17,366 nucleotides of DNA from Thiomargarita sp. (lineage in GTDB: Bacteria > Pseudomonadota > Gammaproteobacteria > Beggiatoales > Beggiatoaceae). The position numbers and the translations under genes are program-made. Of the stretch, positions 6,201 to 13,282 are shown piece by piece. Positions within the stretch are counted from its first letter, which is position 1; each line of letters opens with the position of its first letter. The stretch spans positions 1-17,366 of the forward strand of contig DYNO01000052.1 in assembly GCA_020721025.1 (NCBI GenBank), written 5' to 3'. The notes under the pieces were generated by a model. It was not told the DNA's origin and made no database searches. It was given only the letters and a program-made list of their open reading frames with translations.

Positions 6201-9144
6201 AAATTCAATGACTTCTGAAGGAATTTTTGTTTATTGCGACACCTGCCCAACCGCTGTAAATGTAGGCGATAAAGTGCGAGTGACCGGAAGTGCCAGTGAA
6301 TTCAACAATATGAGCCAGATCACCCCGACTGCGGCGGTGACAGTGGTAAATTCTGGTAACGCGTTACCCACGCCTGCGACACTGACTTTTCCCATTTCTA
6401 GTGCATTTGCGAGTAAGGACGCGTACTTAGAACAATTTGAAGGCATGTTGGTCAAAATTAATGGTACGCTGACAGTGGTTGAAAACTACCAATTGGGGCG
6501 GTTTGGACAGGTGACTTTGGCGGCGGGAACACGTCCACAACAATTTACTCATGCCAATGCACCTAATGTTGCAGGATATACTGCTCACAAAAATACAATC
6601 GCCCGACAAATCATCGTATTAGATGATGCCAGCAACGCGCAAAATCCCGATCCAACGATCTATCCACAAAACAATTTATCGGCAAACAACAGTTTACGCT
6701 CTGGCTCAACGATTAACAATTTAACCGGCGTATTGCATTGGAGTTGGGGAGGAAACGCATCTAGTTCAGATACTTGGCGAATTCGTCCGGTGACTGGGCA
6801 AAGTTGGAATTATAATTTTACCCAAGCACCGCGTCCCACAACTCCGCCATCGGTAGGCACAACCCATGTTCGCGTTGCCAGTTTCAATTTACTCAATTAT
6901 TTCAACACGTTCACCAATTGCTCACTCGGCGTGGGTGGCGCGACTTCAACCAGTAATTGTCGTGGTGCGAATGACGCAACTGAATTCACTCGCCAAAAAG
7001 ACAAGCATAAACAAGTTGTTATTGGTTTAAATGCGGATGTGATTGGTTTGATGGAATTGGAAAACGATGGCTACGGTAGCACGAGTGCACAGCAGGATTT
7101 GCGGAATTTAATCAACAGCGTGGGCTTGAGTGGCAGAAATTACAAAATGGTCGATGCAGATGCCCTCATTGGTAGCGCGAATTCATTGGGCACCGATGCG
7201 ATTAAGATTGGCTTGATTTATGATGACAATGCAGTGGAATTAGTTGCCGGTTCAGTGAAAACCAGTAACAATGCCATTTTTGAGCGTCGTCCGTTAGCTG
7301 CCACATTTAAGCATAAAACCAGCAATGAAAAATTCACAGTTGTGGTTAATCATCTAAAATCAAAAGGTTCTGCGGGTTCACTCACTGGAGATACTGATCA
7401 AAATGATGGGCAGGGCAATTCAAATGCAACACGAGTTGCTCAAGCACAAGCATTGGTGACATTTTTGGCGACGTTGACCGATGATCCTGACATTTTGGTG
7501 ATGGGTGACATGAATGCGTATGCTCAGGAAGCCCCAATGACCACGATTAAAAATGCCGGTTACACAGATTTGTTGGGCACGAGCAAGTATTCGTATGTGT
7601 TCGATGGTCAAATTGGCTATTTAGATCATGCACTTGCAAGCAGTTCTCTTGTACCCCAAGTGACAGGCGCGGATGATTGGCATATTAACAGCGATGAACC
7701 GAGTGTTTTGGATTACAACACTGAATTCAAATCGACGGGGCAAATCACGAGTTTCTACGCAGCAACACCCTTTCGTTCTTCCGATCATGATCCCGTGTTG
7801 ATTGGCTTAAATTTGGGCAAATATACTTCCACAACGTCACCCAATTCGCCCAGTTATACGGTCATTGTGCAAACTGCGGGAAATGGCACGGGTCAGGTAG
7901 AACAAACCGCAATTCCCACAACAGGCAGTGCGAAACTACAATTGAAAGCGGTAGCCGATGCGAATTCTCGTTTTGTGGGTTGGTCAGAACGGTTTGCGCC
8001 GGAATGTGTGGGTAATAATCCAATCGTGACGGTCACAGTCAATGCCATCAAAACATGTATTGCTACGTTTGAGAAAATTCCACCAAGAACGCAGACTATC
8101 AACTTTGCACCATTGCCAGCAAAACAACTGGGTGATCCTGATTTTTCACTCGTTGCGACAGCGACTTCGGGCTTAATGGTGACATTTAATAGCACTACGC
8201 CAACAATTTGTTCGGTCAATCAAAACACCGTGCATCTCAACAACAGCGGTACATGTCACATCACCGCACAACAACTTGGCAATAATCAATATCTTGCTGC
8301 AATACCGGTATCGCAAAGTTTCAACATTGCCCCTCGCACCAATCCGACAACGGGTACCGGCAACAGTTCAACCGGAGGAAATACTTCAAGTGGCACTGGT
8401 TCAGTCATTCCGTCACAACTGCGGGGAATCAGTGCGAATGGGTATGTTGATCAACAACCGTTAATCGTGGGATTATTTTCCAGTGGTAAGCAACAGGTAT
8501 TAATTCGAGCTTCTGGAGTGTTTCAAGACATCGATCCGAAAATCTCGGTATTTTCCTATCCAAATAGAAAACTTTTGGCAAGCAATGACAATTGGAACAG
8601 TGCGACAAGTGCCGCGGAATTGCAACAAAAACAACTCGCTCCGTCGCGCCAAACCGATGCAGGCATGATCGTGGAATTGCCTGAAGGTTTATTGACGGTG
8701 GAAATGATTGCAACTGTTTCTGGTGTGGGTATTGTCGAAGTCTATGATTTAGGAGTATTTGATCACTCCTCAACAAGCTACGCCTTCAAAGGCTTCAGTG
8801 TCAATGCAACTCTGCACGATTATCCGATTATCGCAGGATTATTGGTGACAGGGGATAAAAAACGGATGTTATTGCGTGCAATGGCTTTAGAAACCGGAAT
8901 TGACCCAGAACTCGAAGTGTTTAGCTATCCAGATCGGCGGTTATTGGCAACAAATTATCGTTGGGCAACCAGTACCGCACAGTTAGAATTGCAACAAAAA
9001 CAACTTGTTCCACCGCGTGAAACGGATGCTGCAACAGTGACTGAATTATCGCAAGGGTTGCTGACGGTCGAAGTCACGAAGGCGAGAAATACACACTCAG
9101 GAAGAAGTATTGTAGAAATCTATGAAATGACAGTTTTTCACTGA
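3235..9144 (+). CDS. Giant secreted ExeM-like endonuclease/exonuclease/phosphatase, multidomain
   Basis: This predicted exported nuclease or phosphodiesterase has 1969 aa from ATG 3235. A TTG at 3202 would add 11 residues but makes a poor signal peptide. Architecture: signal peptide 1-35 (hydrophobic core AWLVLSLLGLM, then QAGAF); N-terminal beta-rich, propeller-like region about 37-352; bacterial Ig-like domain 358-460 (TTPANNATNI, LNFNENVDL); a second Ig/cadherin-like domain 467-582; a DUF3616-like domain about 590-923 (VADDEDQTIRLYDR, DIEGSTRVGNDIYW); an OB-fold region typical of ExeM nucleases about 938-1195; an EEP catalytic domain 1211-1525; an InlB_B2-like repeat 1541-1614; an Ig-like domain 1620-1700; a Gly/Ser/Thr linker; and two C-terminal repeats 1729-1969. 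EEP residues appear intact: N1218 in VASFN, E1274 or E1276 in MELEN, N1372-H1373, D1425 and N1427 in GDMNA, D1464-H1465, and D1517-H1518-D1519 in SSDHDP. This suggests an active metal-dependent enzyme. Family members degrade extracellular DNA for phosphate, nitrogen or biofilm turnover. The substrate here is inferred. The two extra propeller-like regions are unusual. Confidence 0.9.
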   Translation: MKISIPMFFPSITKTRVIAWLVLSLLGLMPLTSQAGAFTSGNLAVLRADSIANNTTASIIEINTTTANQTAVQTISVSGTGTDAIRISGSATSTGYLSRTNDKTLLNFNGANSTTTGSNANTLNPRAVVSLDSSGIISLKTTYTGTSGNQTRSSTSLDNSTWFIADQGGIYTNSATTASPTGNFRGIKAFDGVVYAGQTSSTTTTIQVSTVSAASSGVITGLPTLTNNNNLADFYLIQSGSNGTSYDVLYTISSTSATAGTIAKYSLVSGSWLANGTYTTNFGGFGLAVEKAGSGAYLYVTTGGGATGANSVIKLEDTAGYNTQIAITTTNNITLFTSASGMTLKGIDFAPIGSSDTPPTISSTTPANNATNIATNSTIVLNFNENVDLTTSAVTLECPNGTAKTFTGSPASNVNTVTLTPSATLPSSTICAVTVDKTQVTDKDGTADNMTANYSFSFTTETAAIGSPPTITFNTTTNDLIDGAATTISSPFAVTGTIGTTDSTDPMRTLGINFTIADSDTIIASVTVTATSSNTTVVPAGNIIVTGSGTADVNIKIQGAAVGYSDITVTANDGNNTATFVIKYAASTAGMTTSRYHSGKADASTAIALDSDYMLVADDEDQTIRLYDRNKSGLPLKSFDLTSSLNLTNTSGGVPREVDIEGSTRVGNDIYWLASHSNSSGGSSRPNRYRLIRTALSGTGASSTLTYTSYYSNLRSDLITWGDAKGYDFTASAATGKAPELVDGFNIEGFTIAPDSTTAFIGFRAPQVPTTGRVKALIAPISNFTTWANGNFATAPTLGNPIELDLGGRGIRSMECNSNGCLIIARASDGAGNFKLYRWSGNAADAPVMMGTDLSTTAITGGGNDGSFESIVQLPNGAMNNWVNQTVQLLLDNGDTKYYDATTVAKNLTQANHKKFRSEIVTLTAAPASSCNKSNATHCIHEIQGSGSAMTTGLPTSVTVEGIVIADYQEPVGSIKGFFVQEEANEVDANSMTSEGIFVYCDTCPTAVNVGDKVRVTGSASEFNNMSQITPTAAVTVVNSGNALPTPATLTFPISSAFASKDAYLEQFEGMLVKINGTLTVVENYQLGRFGQVTLAAGTRPQQFTHANAPNVAGYTAHKNTIARQIIVLDDASNAQNPDPTIYPQNNLSANNSLRSGSTINNLTGVLHWSWGGNASSSDTWRIRPVTGQSWNYNFTQAPRPTTPPSVGTTHVRVASFNLLNYFNTFTNCSLGVGGATSTSNCRGANDATEFTRQKDKHKQVVIGLNADVIGLMELENDGYGSTSAQQDLRNLINSVGLSGRNYKMVDADALIGSANSLGTDAIKIGLIYDDNAVELVAGSVKTSNNAIFERRPLAATFKHKTSNEKFTVVVNHLKSKGSAGSLTGDTDQNDGQGNSNATRVAQAQALVTFLATLTDDPDILVMGDMNAYAQEAPMTTIKNAGYTDLLGTSKYSYVFDGQIGYLDHALASSSLVPQVTGADDWHINSDEPSVLDYNTEFKSTGQITSFYAATPFRSSDHDPVLIGLNLGKYTSTTSPNSPSYTVIVQTAGNGTGQVEQTAIPTTGSAKLQLKAVADANSRFVGWSERFAPECVGNNPIVTVTVNAIKTCIATFEKIPPRTQTINFAPLPAKQLGDPDFSLVATATSGLMVTFNSTTPTICSVNQNTVHLNNSGTCHITAQQLGNNQYLAAIPVSQSFNIAPRTNPTTGTGNSSTGGNTSSGTGSVIPSQLRGISANGYVDQQPLIVGLFSSGKQQVLIRASGVFQDIDPKISVFSYPNRKLLASNDNWNSATSAAELQQKQLAPSRQTDAGMIVELPEGLLTVEMIATVSGVGIVEVYDLGVFDHSSTSYAFKGFSVNATLHDYPIIAGLLVTGDKKRMLLRAMALETGIDPELEVFSYPDRRLLATNYRWATSTAQLELQQKQLVPPRETDAATVTELSQGLLTVEVTKARNTHSGRSIVEIYEMTVFH
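8419..9141 (+). repeat. Two tandem C-terminal domain repeats in the nuclease
   Basis: Two units of roughly 115 residues (1729-1842 and 1851-1969 of the protein) share a pattern: LRGIS/FKGFS start, IVGLFSSG/IAGLLVTG, VLIRA/MLLRA, SVFSYPNRKLLASND/EVFSYPDRRLLATNY, LQQKQL, TDA, LLTVE and IVEVYD/IVEIYE end. They resemble the recurrent beta-sandwich units with an ALIRALGP-like core seen at the ends of many secreted bacterial proteins, whose function is not established. At DNA level only short stretches are identical, for example a 20-base block near 8619 and 8991, so the duplication is old. Confidence 0.8.
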
Positions 9145-9172
9145 AACTTTTATCATTAGATTCAATAGTTAA

Positions 9173-9204
9173 GGTGGGTAAAATGCCCTGATGTTTTGCC
9201 CACC
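9173..9204 (+). terminator. Hairpin after the nuclease gene, probable terminator
   Basis: GGTGGGTAAAA (9173-9183) pairs with TTTTGCCCACC (9194-9204) through 11 positions, one of them a G-U pair, around a ten-base loop. It begins 28 bases after the nuclease stop codon. There is no T-run downstream on the plus strand, so it may act as a weak terminator, a 3'-end stabiliser or simply an interspersed GTGGGC-type repeat. Confidence 0.55.
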
Positions 9205-9219
9205 CTCATTAAAAATTAA

Positions 9220-9263
9220 CTGAATATCGCTACAGCAACGTAAAAAGAATGTTCAAATCTGTG
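9220..9263. repeat. Half copy of the palindromic repeat found after bcp
   Basis: CTGAAT..CGCTAC.GCAACGTAAAAAGA..GTTCAAA here matches the reverse complement of 10036-10077 at roughly 36 of 44 positions, including an unbroken 14-base block GCAACGTAAAAAGA. The rest of the element is missing: the bases after 9263 do not fold back as the full copy does. This leaves bcp flanked by inverted arms about 800 bases apart. Confidence 0.6.
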
Positions 9264-9346
9264 AAGTTCCCTACAAATTCCGATTTAAACAGTCATCAGG
9301 CTCACTGCTTTCAACAAACTTCAATTTTTCTCTGAAAATAATGTAA

Positions 9347-9362
9347 AATCATGACAATGATT
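9347..9362. promoter_or_regulatory. Palindromic operator candidate upstream of bcp
   Basis: AATCAT (9347-9352) and ATGATT (9357-9362) form a perfect six-base dyad with a GACA spacer. It overlaps a possible -10 sequence TAAAAT (9344-9349) about 85-100 bases before the bcp start. Such a site would suit a dimeric repressor; it shares the ATGATT theme with Fur-type boxes but is not a full match. The regulator is unknown. Confidence 0.3.
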
Positions 9363-9447
9363 CGTGCCCGATCAGTCAATTTTTTTCGATAATTGGCAAT
9401 CCCGATGACACGCAAAAATGATGGTACAAACAACAATGGAGGAATTT

Positions 9448-9906
9448 ATGGAACTTGGTGATTCACTTCCCGATTTAACCTTGCCTGCGACGGGCAACCA
9501 GATGATTAATTTAGCCAATTTGGTTGGAAATCCCGTGCTACTCTATTTTTATCCTCGCGATGATACTCCCGGATGCACGCAAGAAGGTGAGGATTTTCGG
9601 GATCATTATGCCAAATTACAAGCAAAGCACGTTCAACTTTTTGGTATTTCACGAGATTCTATCAAATCTCATGAGAAATTTAAAAGTAAACATCGCTTGC
9701 CATTCCCCTTACTGAGCGATGAAGATGAAGCTGCCTGTCAATGCTTTGGCGTGATGCGCGATAAAATGATGTTTGGTAAACAAGTACGTGGCATCGAACG
9801 CAGCACGTTTTTGTTTGACAGCACCGGCATATTGCGTGAAGTATGGCGTAAGGTCAAAGTTGAACAACATGTGCAGGAAGTTTTGGCTATCATCAAAAAG
9901 TTATAG
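9448..9906 (+). CDS. bcp: Thiol peroxidase of the Bcp/PrxQ family
   Basis: This cytosolic peroxiredoxin reduces hydrogen peroxide and organic hydroperoxides using thioredoxin-type reductants. ATG 9448 is chosen because GGAGG at 9438-9442 sits five bases upstream and the product then starts MELGDSLPDLTLPATG, as the family does; an ATG at 9418 lacks such a site. It has 152 aa, the normal length. The active-site motif YPRDDTPGCTQEGEDFRD places the peroxidatic Cys at C43, with the supporting Thr40, Pro41 and later Arg of VRGIERSTFLF. The resolving Cys found five residues after the peroxidatic Cys in E. coli Bcp is absent (E48 instead). Two cysteines occur at C97 and C99 (AACQCFGV), where E. coli Bcp has one. 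The enzyme could therefore be a 1-Cys type or use a different resolving pair. The gene is single, convergent with the hydrogenase gene. Confidence 0.95.
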   Translation: MELGDSLPDLTLPATGNQMINLANLVGNPVLLYFYPRDDTPGCTQEGEDFRDHYAKLQAKHVQLFGISRDSIKSHEKFKSKHRLPFPLLSDEDEAACQCFGVMRDKMMFGKQVRGIERSTFLFDSTGILREVWRKVKVEQHVQEVLAIIKKL

Positions 9907-9977
9907 TTTGCATTTTATCAATTTTCTCGTGACCAAGTTTCACCGCGACATCATCACAGGGTAATGGGAAAATTATC

Positions 9978-10072
9978 TATAGCTGGGGAACTATAAAAAG
10001 AATATCTCAACCTGTCAGGTTTGCTGAAGCCTAACAGGTTTTGAATGCTCTTTTTACGTTGCCGTAGCTATA
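9978..10072. mobile_element. MITE-like near-palindromic element between bcp and the hydrogenase gene
   Basis: The 95-base unit is an imperfect palindrome. Its ends are TATAGCT (9978-9984) and AGCTATA (10066-10072). The arms continue with GGGGAACTATAAAAAGA on the left and CTCTTTTTACGTTGCCG on the right. The centre is a strong hairpin, AACCTGTCAGG (10009-10019) and CCTAACAGGTT (10030-10040), around a ten-base loop. TTTTT runs follow the central stem in both directions, so it could terminate the convergent bcp and hydrogenase transcripts. No coding capacity, so if mobile it would need a transposase in trans. A half copy lies at 9220-9263. No target-site duplication was identified. Confidence 0.6.
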
Positions 10073-10116
10073 ATTCAGACAGCGATAGAACAAGACGGTA
10101 GCGACAGAAATTTTGA

Positions 10117-11839
10117 TTAAGAAACTTTAATATCAAACAGTTGCTGTCCTTCAGTATCGCAAATATGCACTGCACAGGCAATACACGGATCGAAACTGTG
10201 AATAGTACGCAGAATTTCTAACGGTTGTTTTGCGTCGTGTAAATGATGCCCTTGCAATGCCGCTTCATACGGTCCAACCCGATTCTGCGGATCACGCGGT
10301 CCGGCATTCCACGTACTTGGCACAACTGCTTGATAATTGGCGATTTTTTCGTTTTCAATCACAATCCAATGCGCCAACCCGCCGCGCGGAGCTTCCATAT
10401 AACCCACCCCTTTCGCCTGCCTTGCCCACGTTTTCGGTTCCCACAATGTTTCGTTGAAGGTTTTGGTATCGCCAGATTTCACATTTGCAATCAATTGGTT
10501 ATACCAACCCGTCATCGCATCAGCAATAATCTTGGTTTCCAAAGTGCGCGCTGCCGTCCGTCCTAGGGTGGAATACAAGGCAGTGACCGGTAATTCCAAT
10601 TTATTCAATGTCATATCGACCAATTCCTTGGTTTGCTCATGTCCCTTGGCATACAACATTAAAACCCGCGCCAATGGGCCCACTTCAACCGCATGTCCGC
10701 GCCAACGAGGTGATTTTAACCAAGAATATTCTTTCTCGACATCTAAAAACTGATAGGGCGGCTCCGGACCGGTGTAATTCAACGTGGTTTCGCCGTCGTA
10801 AGGATGCAAACCGGCATTTTTTCCCTTACTGTAATCGTACCATGCCCGCGTCGCAAACTCTTGAATTTGGTCAGGTGCGTTCAAATCTATGGGTTGAATG
10901 TCATTAAGATTGCGGTTTAAAATCACGCCAGCGGGAATCAGAAAACTGGCAGCATCCGTCCCATTGCTCGGAAAATCGCCATAAGTCAAAAAGTTACCCA
11001 CCCCTTCCCCTTGTTTAAACCAATCTTTATAAAAACTGGCAATTGCCAAGGTATCCGGGATATAGACTTGTTCCACAAATTCTTGCATCTGGTGGATGAT
11101 TGACAACACTTGGGAAAACTTCTTGGCATTCAATGCAGAATCGGATTCTAAATCAATCGCACAGGGCACGCCTCCGACGACAAAATTGGGATGCGGATTT
11201 TTTCCACCGAAAATTGCATGGAGTTTGACGACATCTCGTTGCCAAGCAAGGGCTTCCAAATAGTGACATACTGCCATTAAGTTGGCTTCTGGGGGAAGTT
11301 TATATTCTGGATGTCCCCAATATCCATTGGCAAAAATGCCCAATTGCCCAGATTCGACAAAAGTTTTTAGTTTCTTTTGCATGTCCGAGAATATAGCCGG
11401 GCGAGGATTTTGGGTAGTGGCTGAGGGATTGAGCGAGTTCGGAAGTGGCTTTGGGGTCGGCTTTGAGGGCGGAAACCACATCAACCCAATCAAGGGCATG
11501 GAGATGATAGAAGTGCATGACATGATCGTGAATATATTGCGCTCCGATCATCAAGTTACGAATCAGTTGTGCGTTTGCTGGTATGGTGTAATGAAGTGCA
11601 TTTTCGACAGACCGCACTGAGGCAATGCCATGCACTAGGGTACATACCCCGCAAATATGTTGGACATAAATCCATGCGTCGCGCGGGTCACGTCCCTTCA
11701 AAATTGTTTCAATGCCCCGAACCATTGTACCGGAAGAGTAAGCGGTTTCAATGGTTTGCGTTGCTTCGTTCAATTGGGCTTCGATGCGCAAATGTCCTTC
11801 GATCCGGGTGACCGGATCCACCACAATACGTTGGCTCAT
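10117..11839 (-). pseudogene. hyaB: [NiFe]-hydrogenase large subunit, HyaB/HoxG type, frameshifted
   Basis: This is the catalytic subunit of a membrane-type uptake hydrogenase, which oxidises hydrogen and passes electrons to the quinone pool. ATG 11839 has GGAG eight bases upstream. Frame one runs MSQRIVVDPVTRIEGHLRIE through GIE.ILKGRDPRDAW, CGVC (C63, C66) and H70, to SSPGY (residue 149). The reading frame then shifts: an extra base at about 11392 must be skipped to continue as FSDMQKKLKTFVESGQLG. The rest is full length, with ANLMAV, FGGKNPHPN, VGGVPCAID, RWRGHAVEVGPLAR, APRGGLAHW and the C-terminal DPCIACAVH (C552, C555, H558), followed by the short tail normally removed by the maturation protease. 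Corrected length is 573 aa, normal. The Arg two residues before the first Cys (R-x-C-G-x-C) is His61. No small subunit, cytochrome or maturation genes are adjacent. Either a decaying orphan gene or, for the shift alone, a sequencing error. Confidence 0.88.
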
Positions 11840-12701
11840 AGTATTTCTCCATTTTCGCTCTTTTAGAATATTATGATTTACTTATGCACATAATACCATA
11901 AATTGCGCTCAACTGTTGCAGCGTGTCGCCCAGTCCCTTTGGAAGGTTCTCGGAGACGGGAGTGTTGACAGAATTGGTTAAAATTGCGAGAATTATCAGT
12001 GATTATCAATAAGAACAGGGGCGGAATGTCACGGTGGGATTGAATGATCAATCTTCATTCCAATCAATTTGTTGAGAGAAGATGCTGACAATCACATTCA
12101 TCAGTTATCGCTGCGATTGACGAGGATTTTGCTCTCACAGGGAAATTGTAGGTACGACGGCAGACGATCTCAAACATGAGGATTGGAATAATTACTTGGG
12201 ACTATTGCAAGTTTGCTAGGGTAAACAAAATTTCAACAGTATTTATCATGCTCGCATAAAACCATCGCACCCACTTTTTTGGGTAAAATTCTCTGATAAG
12301 GATAAATCAAGTATAAATGTAAAAAAAAACAAAGTCAAATCGCTTTAACACGACAAAAATGTGCAGAGGGCTCGGATTATTAGAATGTTTTTATTCGCAA
12401 TTCATCTATTTTTTTATCTTTGATGGGTCGAGTCTCTGTATTATTTGACGATTCTATGCATCACTCACGCGCAGTTTTCACTACATTCGTGTGATTCATT
12501 GTCAGCGTTCTTTAACTACATGATTATCGAATAAATTGTTGAAGATTATACGGTTAAAGTGCCGAATTGAGTAGCATTTTAAATACATTTGTCTGAGGAA
12601 AGATTTTTAGAATGAGAGATTCTGAAGAAATTTTGACAGTCTCGCCATGATAGAATTTTTAAACGCGACTTACTTGAGACTTCCTTACTATATAAAATAA
12701 A
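11840..12701. other. 862-base region without a convincing gene
   Basis: No frame with coding character and a start was found on either strand. Noticed: the leader and ribosome binding site of the hydrogenase gene (GGAG at 11847-11850, minus strand); a 43-codon open stretch on the minus strand ending with TAA at 11871, containing NLPKGLGDTLQQLSAIYG but lacking a start codon; a plus-strand stretch near 12130-12220 reading IVGTTADDLKHEDWNNYLG between stops, possibly a gene remnant; and a small ACCCA/TGGGT hairpin near 12278. The position upstream of the large subunit is where a small-subunit gene would normally lie, but no small-subunit motif was seen. Confidence 0.5.
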
Positions 12702-13274
12702 TCATCTGGTGTGTAATCGCTGCATTACTTTATCCAGTTTTCCATCTAATAGCAGCGGAAAAGTTTCTAACGCTATTTCCAACGCGGTCTCAATTGCCGT
12801 GAAATCTGATTGCGATGGTGCATCTAACACGTAATTTGCCACATCACGCGCCGCACCGGGGTGTCCGATTCCCACGCGTAAACGTAGAAATTGTGGACTC
12901 CCCAATTGGGCTATCGTGCTTTTCAAACCATTGTGTTTGCCGTCGCCGCCCCCCTGTTTGAGACGAATCACGCCGGGCGGAAAATCCAAATCGTCGTGAA
13001 TGACTAAAATTTGTTCAGGGGTAATTTTGTAAAATCGTGCCAATGCTGCGATGGCTTGACCACTTAAATTCATGAAAGTATTGGGTTTTAATAACCAATA
13101 ATGTGAATTAGCGGATTCGACCTTGGCAACTTCTCCGTGAAACTTGGCTTCGCTACGCAACTGCACACCCGCCCGCCTCGCCAGTTTGTCAACCAACCAA
13201 TAGCCGGCGTTATGACGAGTCGCAGCGTAACGCGCCCCCGGATTGCCAAGTCCTACAATGAGCATGATAGACAC
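12702..13274 (-). CDS. pth: Peptidyl-tRNA hydrolase
   Basis: The enzyme releases tRNA from peptidyl-tRNA that drops off the ribosome, an essential recycling step. The protein is 190 aa, the usual length. With the GTG start at 13274 it begins MSIMLIVGLGNPGARY, as is typical; the ATG at 13265 would remove three residues. Catalytic and binding residues line up with E. coli Pth shifted by one: N11, the catalytic H21 in TRHNAGYW, N69 in TFMNLSG, D94 in IHDDLD, and N115 in HNGLKS. GHPG and the C-terminal helical region are present. It follows rplY with only 8 bases between them, so the two are almost certainly co-transcribed and possibly translationally coupled. This rplY-pth order is common in proteobacteria. 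Confidence 0.97.
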   Translation of the reverse strand: MSIMLIVGLGNPGARYAATRHNAGYWLVDKLARRAGVQLRSEAKFHGEVAKVESANSHYWLLKPNTFMNLSGQAIAALARFYKITPEQILVIHDDLDFPPGVIRLKQGGGDGKHNGLKSTIAQLGSPQFLRLRVGIGHPGAARDVANYVLDAPSQSDFTAIETALEIALETFPLLLDGKLDKVMQRLHTR

Positions 13275-13282
13275 AGCAATTT

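Noticed and set aside
7893..8776. Further minus-strand frames opposite the nuclease C-terminal half
   Set aside because: They are shadows of the well-supported plus-strand frame, with no recognisable motifs.
11386..11400. Programmed ribosomal frameshifting in the hydrogenase gene
   Set aside because: The junction TATATTCTC is not a slippery heptamer, no stimulatory structure was seen, and frameshifting is not an established feature of hydrogenase large subunits.
11871..11999. Start-less 43-codon minus-strand frame as the C-terminus of a hydrogenase small subunit
   Set aside because: It lies in the right place, but I could not match it to the small-subunit C-terminus and stops close it upstream.
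12260..12310. Small ACCCA/TGGGT hairpin as a terminator or RNA gene
   Set aside because: Only five pairs, no T-run on either side and no neighbouring gene end that it would serve.
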